64,000 bases of DNA from Rhea pennata (Eukaryota; Chordata; Aves; Rheiformes; Rheidae): positions 29,048,308 to 29,112,307 of the forward strand of contig NC_084666.1 in assembly GCF_028389875.1 (NCBI RefSeq). Reading direction: 5' to 3'. Below, piece after piece: positions 10,701-24,200 of this stretch. The notes beneath the pieces are model-generated. The model did no database searches. It saw only the letters and a list, made by a program, of their open reading frames with translations, and had not been told where the DNA came from. A program made the translations under genes and the position numbers. How positions within the stretch are numbered: the stretch's first letter is position 1; each line of letters starts with the position of its first letter.

Positions 10701-13700
10701 TTTTTTCCTTACAGGTGTTTAACACTATCTATAGAAGCTCTGTAGAAACTATTAGATTCCAGCTGCAGTCCAGTTTTTCAAATTAGTTCTAGAAAATAAA
10801 TATATAGTACTTCCAATTTCTTTAGGGAAAAACTGATAGTTCAAACCTGCTATCTTATTCCAAAGACGTCCATTTAAAAGTGAAACTCTTCCATATTTTT
10901 TCCATACTGATAAGAATGGAAAATCTTTCGATTGCTTTTCTGTTTTGAGCATTATAAACAGTAAGCATTTGCAGAACTACGTGAAAAATATGGATCAAAG
11001 GTGAGTAACATATGCCTTTCAGAGGCAGCATACCAAACTTGTTTTGTAACTCTTCAGTAGTCAGTGGAATGATGAAGGAGAAAGGACCAAGAAATGAGAT
11101 TTACAGATAATGTGTTGATAAAAGGCCTCAGCTTACTATAAATAGGAACAACTTAAGACTATTGTGAAAAAACTTGTAGTTTTATTTCAATGGGAAATTT
11201 ATTAGTTCATATTTTGCAAGAATTCTCTTAGTGTTACCAAAACCAGTGTCATAATATATTTATGCAAATTGTAGGGCCTCCTCCCTCCGATGTTATTGTT
11301 ATGTAAATGCATCATTGTTATGTAAATTACATTTGTTGCTTTCATTTTGTCTTACCTGTTTCTGTTATGTAAGCTCATTGTTTTAAAATACTAATTATTG
11401 TTTTAAAATCTTTATTGTTACGTAAATTGTAGTCACGTGTCATAGCAAGCATGAACTGCACTCCAGCTTTTTCTCTTCTGTGCAACTGCTTATTTATGTC
11501 CAATTTGTGTACCAGGCAAGTTAGTAGAAGCAGTAATAAGTAGGGGCTAGAGTTCATCTATGCTTCAATAACTATGGTCTACCTGGAAAGAATGAACTTG
11601 GCTTTAGTGGTTCAGCCTCTTGCTGAAGGATTCAACAGGTGTGTGGATGAGAGTAATCTGGTTGATAAAGTTTACTCAAATTCCACAAAGGTCTTGATGA
11701 TGTTCCTCGCCAAAGGATTTTAAGAAAATTAAGCATCTGCAGGATGAGAGGCAGTGTCCTGCATGGATAATTCACATCTGAAAGATAGAAAACAGAGGAC
11801 AGAAGCAAAAGTTTAATTTTTGCAGAGAAACACCGCTGAAGGTGAACTTTCTTCACTGGAGTCTTGTGCTCAGCTGTGCTGTTTAAAGTGTTTATAAATT
11901 TCTTGGAAGAAAGGAAAGTTGTGGGAAGTTTTCTGCTGATGCAGAGTTATTCAAGACAGTGAAGACAAGGACTATCTGTGAAGAACTGACTGGTTAATAA
12001 ATGTTTTTTGAAATTCAGTGTAGAAAAAAGGGAAGTGGTGTTCATGGGAAGAACAACAGCTTTACATATAAAATGATGATCTCTGAGCTGATCAGTCACT
12101 TAGGAAGGAGGGAGACACTACGATATATAGAAAAATCCTTGGAAATGTTGGTTCAGTGCTTTTTTGGAGTCTAAAAGGCAGTCGAATCTTAGGACTCATA
12201 AGGAAACAAATGGAGAACAAATCAGAAGATGAGATTGTGCCACTCCACAAATTCATGGTTTGGTCACACCCCAGATGCTGTGTGCAGATCTGTTCCCTTC
12301 ACCTCATAAAGGGTTTACTTCAAGTGAAAGAAGTTCAGAGAAGGGCCACGAGGATAATCAAAGTGGCTTCCCTACAAGGAATGGCTGAGTAGGCAAGGAT
12401 TTCTCAGCATGGAAAAGAGACATATGCAGAATATGATAGAGGTTAACAAAACCATGTATGGAGAGAGTAAAACGGGATTGACTGCCCCTCCAGTATGAGA
12501 ACTGGGATTATCCAGATAAACTAGAAGGAGCCAGAGTAAAAACAAATAAAAGAAGAGGTTGGATCTTCAGGCAGTAGGAAGTGCAATGGAGTTCCTTGCC
12601 AAAGATAATGTGGCAGCTACAAGTTTAAAGAGCTGTTGAGAAATACTAAGTAGACAAACCACTACTGACGCAGGAAATGCCCTGAGCTGATAATAGTCAA
12701 TAACTGAGAGAGACAAATATCATGTGTTTGCCCTGTTTTTTCTCTTCCCTTTGGTGTCAGGGTGTGAACAAAATACTAGGCTAGATGAACTCGTGGTATA
12801 AGTGATATGTCTGTTTTTATTTACCAGCAAGCTTGAAAGTTTTGGGTAATTGGCCGGAACTACCAGTGTCCAGTGCGCTCTTCTATCTGTTTTACAGTTA
12901 ACCAACTTACTTAAGTCTCAGGCATTACATATAAAGATTATGTTATGAATTGAATAGATAATCTGAAGAGCAGTATGCATCTACAACAGAAACAAGGTTA
13001 TCTGAATTGCTGTGGATGTGTAATTGATGAAGACAAGAAGCTAGTCTCACGTCTCATTTAGGTTCTTTCCAAAGTGAGGTGGTAACAAGGGTGCTAGCAT
13101 ATATGAGTTAGCTAAAAGGAAGAAGCTATTAAGCAGTGGAAACCATTTTACGCTTGTTTAGAAAATGTCATGTTTCAGAAACAGCACCTTACTATTAAAG
13201 ATACTATTACCATTTTGACCCAGATGTTTCTAATATTTACAGCATTTCAGTAGATGAGCCTAACTTTTCTGTTAATGCCACTCAGTTCTGAGCTATGAGA
13301 AAATAAGAATTTTTTCCCGTCAAAGATTTCTAGAATGGGCAATTTTGTCTGGAATATTTTTATAGTGTAGGTAAGTGACTGCTTTTTGTCTGAGCAATGA
13401 CTTTTCTTTTTTTTCTTTTTTGCAGAAGGTGACAGAGACTGAGGATGACAGTGATAGTGATAGTGATGATGATGAAGATGACGTTCAAGTCACCATAGGG
13501 GATATTAAAACGGGAGCTCCACAGTATGGGTAAGTTATTTGCAAGCATTAACTGAGGGAACAGGATTACATTTAGAGATTAATTCTGACTTTTTAGTATT
13601 TGTCACTAAATTGTATACATAAATTATTTTCCATATAGGAATTATTTTTATCAATTTCACAAAGTATTTTTAATGACATAATAACTTTAAAAAAACAGAC

Positions 13701-16700
13701 AATGAAATGAAGAGCTCCTTGAGTTCTTGATGAGGCTGTATATGTTGTAGGAGTTACACTTTGTTCTCAGATTTTGAGAAATAATTGTGTTGAAGGAGAA
13801 TGGTTTTTTTATTACAGAATTGCTGTTAGATAGTATTTTTAGGGTCATTTTTGACAGTGATATTTGTGTTGCAAATTGTAGAGTGGCAAGCACAGATAAC
13901 ATTAAAAACATTTGTCCTATTTGTAGTGAATACAATACTAATAAGTAGGTAGTTCCTAACGCTGTTCTCCCGATAGTTTCTTTTTCACTTAATGCTTCTG
14001 AAGAGCATTGATTTCACTAAAAATCATGAAATTCAAGTTTTCATTACATGAAAGTTTTGTGAGGCAGGTTGTTTATTTGTGCTGGTAATCCTAATATTTT
14101 TATGCTTATAAAAATGGAGTGTACCGGGGCTTCATTCTATATAGGCTGCAGGTAGCTCTGACTTGTGTATGTTACTGTATTTTTAACTTTAGAATTCATT
14201 GCTATGTAAACAGTGAACATGAAACAATGGAATAATTCATTTTTGAAACATAAATAATATTTTTAAAATTACAGTATGTCGTATCCTAGAGTAACTGTGC
14301 AAAAGAACATAATATCAAAAAGTGACAATTCTTCAAGTTCCGTGTTTTTCTGCTTTCAACAGCTTGCAAGCAGTGTTGCATGTGGTGGTGTAGGCAGTCA
14401 ACTCAAATTTTGTGACAGTAAAGTATATGTTTAGACTAATACATTTGCTGCTGCTCTTTCCGTGAATACAGAAAAGAATAAGCAGCTAGTTAATTAGAGT
14501 AGAAAGTTTTGTGTTGAAATGGTTGTTCTTTTGAAAAATCTTTTTTTCTGAGCAAATTATACAGAAAGTTTATGGAAGGGACAGACTTCTAAAATAACCT
14601 TAACATTGCTGTTCATTTTAACTTCAATTTAACAAATTCCTATATAGGATTAAATGATTTTTATTGTTGATCACTTTTTTAAAATAATATTTTTTTTTAA
14701 AAAAAAACCTTATGTACAAATACAATTTGGCAGATCATAAGGGTAAATGTTTTGTGTCAGTTTTGTATTACTGTACAGATCCAAATGAAAAATAGAACTG
14801 CATGTGGGGTAGTACTGTAAACTGTACACTGCCTTCTAGTTATGTGGTAATCTCATTTTGTAATTTTTAAAGTAGCTAAATCAGCTTAGTGCCTTGATTT
14901 CTGATTACATTTTTATAAGCAAAGCGCTCTGTCCAATTTGGGTTGTCACTGTGTGTTCTTTTAGAAGGTGAAACGTGTGTTCAGTTTGTTGGGGCCTGTT
15001 GTGTGATGGGACAAGATAGATTCCTCTTCTTTCCCCGCCCCCAGTTGGACAAAAGGATAGGTGCTTGCTAAAATTATATTGAAACACACAGACTTTCAGT
15101 CATTTTAGAGGAATGCTTGTATTTTCCACATACATACAGATTAAATGAAGTAACTATAAAAACAGAAAAGATACATAAAACCCCCCCCAAGAAAGTAGAA
15201 AAGGTTTACTATCTAAACTCTTTCTTTTTCATTTTGTTTTTACCCTATTCCCCACACTGTCATTTGTATCCCTAAATGAACTCCGTTTTTCCTTTCTTTC
15301 TTCTGGTTCTGTCCACTCTTGTTTCTATCACGGCCTTTATCCTTTCAACTCAGGAAGAGTGACTGGGACTTGCTTCACAACTGTTTGTTAGTTGGAGAAG
15401 TTGCTACTGAGCATGGAAAGGTACACTCTCTTGCTCCTAGGCTGATCTCTTTTACAGTGTTACCAGCTTGGAAAGCTAGAGATTCAAGATGGTGATTGAG
15501 CCTAGGTCCAGTTTGTTTCTGGGTCTAGCTAACTCTTGTTTTGTTAAGTTTTGCTTTTTCTTTTGTCTTACTCTCTAATTCAATTATGTTAATTTCTTTA
15601 AGCTATGGAACGGCCCCTGTGAATCTCAATATTAAGACGGGAGGGCGAGTTTATGGATCTTCTGGTAAGAAAATTTATGTGGTAATATTAGTAAAAATGC
15701 AAAAAAAAAAAATCAGTAATCTGATAACCCACATCTATGTGTGTTTACATAGTCTGTATTTTTTAGTTATAGGGTGTTTACAAAATGTTTTGGTGTGATT
15801 GACAGCAAACTAGACAAATGTAAAATTACTACTGCTATAAAACTGTTCAATGTTTATTGCGTTATTTCTGTTAAAGCATCTAAAACCTGGGTCCATATAC
15901 GTATCTTTTTTTTTTTTTTCCTTTTTTTTTTTTTTTGTCTTCAGCGGCATGGTTGCCAGAGAGTGGATGGTTTGGGGGTTTTTGTGTTGTTTTTTGTTTT
16001 AATTTAAGCTTATAAGGTCGGGGAAAATGTGTAGTCTTGCAGGTACATAACCTCTTTTTTCAGGTCACTTATTGCTGTCATTTAAGGTAAAAGTAATTAT
16101 ATGCAGATGTTTATGCAGTCTTTATTTCCTGACAATTTCATTTGCATGTCATCAGTGATTAATGGCATAAATATTAATCTGATGACATTTATCAGGATTG
16201 ATGTTTGTCCAGGATATCATGATGTTTTGTTACTGTCCATCTGTAAAATGTCTACCTTAAATTATCTGGAAAAGCAACAATAGAGAGAGTTATAGATACT
16301 CGTGGCATTATAATTCTGGAGTTCAATTCTAGCGTTTTACAGATTCATAAAATCAAGTTGTGACATGCATGTTTTTAGTAATACATAAAATCAGGGTTCA
16401 AGATAGGAGTACTAGATCACACCTAAATGTGGAACCACATGAAGAGGTTTGTGCGTAAGAGTCATTTTGAATGGGCTGTTAATGAGTGAGTTGTTTAAAC
16501 AGTCATCTGTCTCCTACGTTTTATTGTTTAAATGTTATCTGTAAAGCCTTGAATGGAAAGTGATTTTGACTCTTAGGGGCCATTAGAGGTCCTAAAAATG
16601 TTGGAAAAAGTAAAATGCAGTGAACAGCAGATAAGACAACTCTGATTTTCTGGCAGGGAGCAGTAGGAGAAGCTTCATAATTCACCAACAATTAAATGAT

Positions 16701-19700
16701 TCTTTGAATGTGCCAGAGGCTCAATTCTTATGTTGACTTCTTAGGTAAATCTGTGCACAGGGACTTATAGTACTGAGGATGCAATAAAAGCTGAAAAAGA
16801 GCAAGCTATATGGTCTGCATTTTTCTGTCGAAGGTTTGTGTTTAAGAGGAGGAGATAGATATTATGGTGTTTTTTCTTTTATATGTTTAATTGTTTTGGA
16901 TGAAGAAAATAATTTTGCCTTTCAAAACTTCTTACAAAATCTAATTTTTTTTCCAAATATTTTGCAACTATTAAAACTCATTTTAATAGAGACAAAGTTC
17001 TAACTTTCTAACTTATCTTCATAGGGGCGAAAGTTAAAGGAGTGGATCTAGATGCACCAGGGAGTATTAATGGTGTTCCACTTCTGGAAGTAGATTTAGA
17101 TTCTTTTGAAGATAAACCTTGGAGAAAGCCAGGTAATTCTCTGGTTAACATTAACCTACCAAATGCTTATCAGTTATTTTAATAATAATTCCCAGCTACC
17201 ACGTGTAAAAGTTATCTACCTTGTAGATGGAAGATACTGTACAATGTTACTTACAGAAACAGGTAAGTTACATGATGCCTTTGGCTTGTGCCACAGAGTG
17301 TGTAGGTATGCCACATTTCTTAGTCTACATTGCACACACAAATCTCAGCAAAAGCAATTGCCAGACTTGCCCTACTTAAATTCACGTTTTTTCCTGTACT
17401 CAGCTTGGAAAACTGTATTTTTGTGGAGGTTATTGCCATTGATCTGTGCCATATGACAGAGGATAAACCAGAAAGGAAAGTAGTCTAGCCTGCTCAAGTG
17501 GTTTGGCCAGACTTGTTTAGTGGCAGCTTTTTTTTCATTAGCAGTACCTCTTGTTGCTCTATGTAGTTTGTTACAGTGTTTGTATATTGCTTTGGTAATG
17601 CAAATAGTTATGGGGAGGAGAAAAGCCTTTAGTTGGTGTTTGGACTGTTTACTATTTGAAATATATACTGTGTATTTGAGTATTTCTAGTATCTCTAGTA
17701 GTAAAAGTACTCAGTGGTATCATGTGAAACTATGAAGAGTTAAGTGCAGAACAAGCAAAAAGGACTGGTTCTTCATTGTACAAGTAACAAAGTTATGGAA
17801 CTTATAAAGATACAAGGATTGTAATATCCTAAGCTATTCTGTAGGTGACTGCTTTTAATCCCTGAGATGGGATGCTAGACATGACGTATTTTCTCACTCA
17901 GTGTGAATATTCTTCTGGTCTGAGCTATGAACACTGCATATTGTCTGATACGAGACTTCATATATTTCAGCAGTGCATCTTTTAGGTCAATAGCTAATCT
18001 GATCTAATACTAAAATAGAAAATATCAAAACAGAAAAAATGATCTTTGTAACATCCTAAAAACTTGTGCTTTTCTTTTTAAAGGGGCTGACCTTTCTGAT
18101 TATTTCAACTATGGATTCAATGAAGATACCTGGAAAGCTTACTGTGAAAAACAAAAGAGAATACGAATGGGTCTTGAAATTTTACCAGTTACCTCAACCA
18201 CAAATAAAATTACGGTAATTAATACAACTTCTGTGATATTCTGTGTGCTTTTTTCCCTATAAGCTGCTTGTGTGTCATAAGCTTGTTCAGTGCATTTGTT
18301 AGGGTTTGCACCTGACTCCCCTCAACCCTCCCCCAACCCAAGCCCAGAATGTTCCTGTGTTGCTTCACTGGCAATTTGTGTGAATAGTGTCACAGACTAG
18401 CTACAGCTAGATTGTATCTATACCATTACTCAGAATGTGGCCCATCAATTAAGATTTGTATGGTATCTTAATGGGCAATGTGTTATTTAACTTAGGCCGA
18501 AGACAATGCTATGGAAGTAACACCAAGTGCAGAGATTCTCGATGGCAGATACCATCTTTTTAAGGTGAATTTTAGTAAACTTTTGTTGGTTGCTCTCATT
18601 TTTGTCGAGTATTGCTTCCCATACCACCACAGACTGATAGAAGAACAGTTGAAATGGACGTAGCCATTATTTCAGACTCTCATCTTACATCAGTGACTTT
18701 CTGTGTATGTCACAAAATGCTGATTAAAAAGTGTTGCTTTGTCTGTCATCCTTCTGCAAGCATGTGAGTTAGTGGCCTGGTGTACTAACAGATTTCTAAG
18801 TGAAACTAATTTTGCTTTATGTGATGGTTTATTTTTAGTTGTAGTGCATTTGTTTGTGCAGAATTTGTGCAGATGTGCTGGGGAAGCTTTTGTAGATTAA
18901 GGCATGTTTGTTTTTCCTGTGGCCTTTGTAGCTCTTGCATTTTGTTTTGTAACACTTATCCTTGGCAACTCTGAGATGTGAAAATCAATCTTTAATTTTT
19001 TCACTGTCTATTTGGGATTAGATGGCAATAAATCAAGTATATATATTTTTTTCATTAGGAATGTTGATTTGCACAAAGCAGGAAAATCTGTATGACAGCT
19101 TTAGAGTTGAATATTGTTTTCAACCTCTCATTTTTTAAAATTACTCTGTTGTTTGATACTGAAGTTGAATTTAAAATACAAGGGTTATTTATTTTGCCTA
19201 TTTTCAATATATTGTCAGTTTTGTTCTTGAACACTCATTAAACCAGCTCAGAACTATTTGTGGCTTTCTTCTGTATGCTTCTGTAACAGAAGAGTCAGTT
19301 GTAGCCAGGTATTTTTGGTATGATTTGTTTCCTCTTATTATGCTGGTTGAGGGGGTATCCAGTAGTTTTTACTTTCTTTTCTTTGACTTAGCAAGAACAG
19401 AAGTTCCCAGGGCTTTTTTCCTTCCTGATTTTCCACAGTAATAGTGTTAATGAGACGTTGGACAGTGAAATTTATGATTCTCCCTTTGTAGCTGGTCACT
19501 ATCAGCTCAAACTTTTTGAACTATTTTCTTGAAGGTAGAAGGATAAGTATTCCAAACCAATACTTCCCCCTTTTCAGTCTTTTGTTGACTCTGGCAGAGG
19601 TGATGAGAATCCAGTGATCAATCAGTACAGATTCTTATGTTTTTGAAAGTAAGTTTGTCACCTTTTTTATGAATGAAGGGGAGGAGTGTACATGTAATTG

Positions 19701-21261
19701 GTTTATTTTATACTTTTGTTAATGAATTTCTCAGCTCTTCTGAAATACTAAAAGTCGTATGTCATTTATGTGTATGTTTAGATGAGTCTTCTATGATTGG
19801 CAAGAACTTGCTTTTGTCTCCTCTGTTTTTCAGTTACTTATTAATCAATTGAGGTTTTACAGATTTTTCAGATAAATCCTTAAAATCCTCTTCTTCTTGG
19901 TATTAAATATTTTTCAAACTTCTTGAAGTTTAATTTTTAAGAACTCTTAACTAGTTACTCGCAGTTGGTCTTTTATGGATGTGGGAAAGAGATGTGTATG
20001 ATTATTGGTGAGATTCTGCAAAAGCTTAATAGTTAACTTACCTATAGGAATCTGTGAGAGCAGAGCCTATATGATGTAATACCATTATTAAGCTGGCTAG
20101 ATTCCTATATACTAATTTGCATGTATTGCTAATTATGAAACTCTTTGTTACCTAAAATCCCTGATATCCAAATATGCGAGTTAAATAAATGGAAATTGCT
20201 TTTATGATTTTAGAATTTTTTTTTGTGTAGTTAAAACACTGTTCCTCTTCAGTTTGAAATGCTGGGATTTGAGCTGTCTTACTGACCACTGCGTTTTTGG
20301 CTATTCACCTGAAAATATTTTGATTTTTTTTCCCCGTTGCTGCTGTTTCTACTTGGGATGATGCTTTTCTGGAAATATGCTTTGAAGAGTGCTGTGTTGC
20401 TATGTGAATAGTACAGTCAGAGAGTCTTTAAAAACTGAGTCAGTTCTGAATTGTTTTTAATACTAAACCATGTAAGTAGTTTTTCCTGCATATATAGTGT
20501 GCTGCTGAAATCGAGCAGTATTTGAAATATTTGCAGCAAAGGTCTTGCATAGCTTTAGTAATGTGTCTCTGGAATTCTGGAGTGCTTCAGAATCTGCATT
20601 AAGTTTTTGAAGTATCTAATCTGAACTAATGAAAAAGTTTTCATAATCCAGACTGTGTTGACTGTTCCTGGTATGACTTAAAAATTAAGTGGTTAATTGA
20701 TCTTATGGTCAATAAGAGAATGTGTTAATTTTCTTGTTTTGTGGTTTGTTGTTGGGTAGCAGACTTGTTAGACATCTTTAAATCTAATTAAAATTTAACT
20801 TTCTTTCTGCTCTGGCTATGTGCTGTGTTGAGTGTTTGGAGTTACAATACTTTTGAGGTTAAACTAATGATAAAAAATTATTTTGAAGGTACAGCAGGGC
20901 AGAACTGGAAATCTGGAGAAAGAATTGGCAGTGCAGTCGACCAAAGCTGATTTCACATCTCCTCCTGCCTTATTCAAATCAGGAATTCCAACAAACAGGT
21001 CAGTTAGACAGTTGTAACTTAAGACCAAACTTTTTTTTATACTGTTACCTCTATGTATTTGAAGTTCATGATTTCCATGGGAAAGAGTAGACCATATTTC
21101 TGTAATAGGTAGAACTGAGAGGAAGCATGATTCTAATCATTTTTAGTCTTCAGTCACCTTTACGCATGAATGCTGTGCTATCTTCTTGCTTGTTTATAGA
21201 AGAGAAAGTAGGAAGAAGGAGGAGAAAAAACAACAGGCTCAAATCATAAGGCAGCTATAAC

Positions 21262-21292
<31 letters not shown>

Positions 21293-24200
21293 ATATATAT
21301 GTATATAGCATATACATATATATATATATAAAAAAAATATAGGTGTTGATGCATAAAACCATGTTATCTGTTTAGAATTGCATGGGCCAACAAAACGTCT
21401 GTAGCTAGTGTATCCTACTTTGTAGATGTGCGCGTTAGTTAATACACCTTATCAATTAAATAAAACTGAAGCAGATAGTTACAACTTCAGCAATCCAAAG
21501 GATTGCTGCAAACAAGTCTCTTTCCAGCAAGGTAGCTTTTACTTTTCCACGTTTGAATATTTTACTGTACTTTCTTTGAAATGGGTAGAATGACTTCCCT
21601 GCCAGTGTCTCTTCACCTCACTCCCTCAGCCCCAGACTTTTAACAACTTCTGTGCTTTATTTCTAAGCTTTTTGAGACCCTACATTTGGCTTAGAATGAG
21701 TCCATGCTTCTGCTTTACTCTAGTTAACAAGTGATTGTGCTTAAGAGTTTTACTTTTGTGAAAATCAAAAAAGATTCCGTTATAGATTGTGACAAGGGAA
21801 GTATAGCAGGTTGCTTGCTTTCGTCACCAACAGTTTAAGATTTGTATCTATGATTTGTTTTTTTGTGCTTCATTTCTAATTATCTCTGACAACTCACAGG
21901 CACCTCACATTCATTTATTGCGTCCTTTAAGAGTCTTTAACACCCAAATACATTTCTCTTGGAAAAAAAAACTTGCGCTGGTATTTTTCTTTTCTGACAT
22001 GCCTAGGTAATTTCCTCATAATGGCCTAAATTCCTTTCTTAGCTGTCAGATTATAATGTGTTTTTAGTAGATTTTAGTTCTACTTGCCTTTTTTTTGTCT
22101 AAGACATAATACAAATCTTCTAAATTTTTTTCAAATCCTCTAATTTTTATTTTTGTTTTCTGAATTGCTTCTAGTTGTCATTCTGTTCTCAAACAGTTCT
22201 CAAAATCCAAACTACTGCTCACAGGGTAATGATTCAAAATCTGTGTTTAGAACAGATAAAATTTCATAGAATTTATAGAATTTCAGTTCTGCATACATCT
22301 TGTTATTGGACAGGGAAGTTTTAAAATACTTTAGAAAGGAATTAATGACTGAGGTATTAAAATGTAGTTCAGCTTAAGGTTGTAGATAAAAGTGGATTTC
22401 ATAGATTTGTATATGTAGTGAGAATAAGGTCAAACCTTTGCACAGTACAAGCTTTAGCTACGATAAGTATCTCTTACCATGTCTCTTCTTTACTTCCTAC
22501 TTTTTTTTCCTCTGCGTGAAGTTAGCAATCTTAAGTATAAGTGACCATCTTTTGACTTCTAGAAGTACAAAGTATAAAGGTGGTTAATTGGAGGATTTTT
22601 CCTGAGAAACTTGAGATTTTTTAATTCTCTACATGGATTTCCCCAGTTTTTGCTATCTGAAAGAATGGGAGGCCAAATCAATTTGTTCTGTTGCATAGAT
22701 GAAGAGGAAAAAAATTGATACATATCCAGTTGTACCACTTGAGAGTTTTGGTGGTTGTTATAGATTATTTTCTATACATTTATTGTGAATATTGTAGTTA
22801 CAGGTTGTTAAAATAGCAAAGCTAACTTTGTTCCTTATTTAGTATCTGCTCTTTTGGATGCACTAGCTTAACATAAGTTCTTGTGTAAAGGAGAAAGGTA
22901 TTTCCACTGGGCTGTGAGAAGAGATTCTGAACGAAAAAAGTGCATTGAGAAGGCTGAGCTTAGTTCAGTAAATACTACTTCACTGTGTGTTACGTGCTTC
23001 TAGTTAAATGATATCTCCAGAATGCAGCTAGTTTCTTCTGTATGTGAAAAACTTACTACTAATTTCTTCATAACCAGTCAATATTTTATGGGACTTTATT
23101 TTTTCTTCTTTACCTAAACAGATCTTTTTAGCTGGGTAGAGATTTTTCAGCAATCCAACTCTTTGAAAATTTAAAACAATTACTTTTATGCTGTGAGGCG
23201 TTTGCCATAGCATTATTGCTGTGAAATTGTTAGGAACATTTTTCATGTAGCTGTGGACTTCTCTGTTTCTCGCAGCAGTTGATATATTCAGTAGAAGGGA
23301 GGGAAAACTGAGGCAGGTGGGTATAGTGGCATTGGTGTGGGGGTTGGTGAGGAGAGGAACTCAAAGAGCAGGAAAGATAGAGGCACAAGAAAAGAAAGAC
23401 CTAGACAATTTATCTCACCAGAAACAGCGCCTCTTCTCAGTCACAGACAAGCACTGCCTCCAGAAAAGCCAGTTCAGGCATCGGAAAGTGGCAGGAGCGA
23501 TATAGGAGGGCCGAATCACCCGAATTAAGGTAAGAAAAAAAAAAAGAGGACATGATCCTAATTTAGCATTTTAATTCCTCATTTACTAGTCAGGACTGCC
23601 ACATCACTTCCTGGATGATTTTACACGTAGATATTGCAGCACATATTTCCCTTTAATTGGAAGTCTGAGAACAGATAGTATTTTTTTGCCTTTTTTGTTT
23701 GAAAGCAAGCACTAAAATAATTTTGCACATAACTTGAGCACAGTAGATACTTCTATATGATGTCCTGCCAGTTAAAAATTCTTCTCCACGAAATAAGTAA
23801 GTTCTCTGAGGTGGAACAAGAATACTGCTCATTGGGAATATGGAGGCTTTAGCTTAGGAGATAGAAACTTAATTATTGCTCATATGGCATATTCAGATAG
23901 ATCTTAAATTATTTTGAAGAAATATCACACATATCATAACAAAATCTGAATTTCTGTGTTAAGATTTGTTTGCTTTTTAGTTACATCCATCAGTAAGCAG
24001 TAACGGAGCTCAGCAAAGTTGAGGATGTACTCAAGAGTATGACAAAGCGTAAAGATGCAAAAACAAGAAAAGTAGGAATATAGGAACATTTTAAATAGAC
24101 ATTTCTAAAGAATATTATAATTCTGTGATTTTTAGTTTGGCGGTCTAGTGAATAAATGTGGCATCTGGTAGTTAGGCTTTTTATGAGAATCTGTTTTTCA

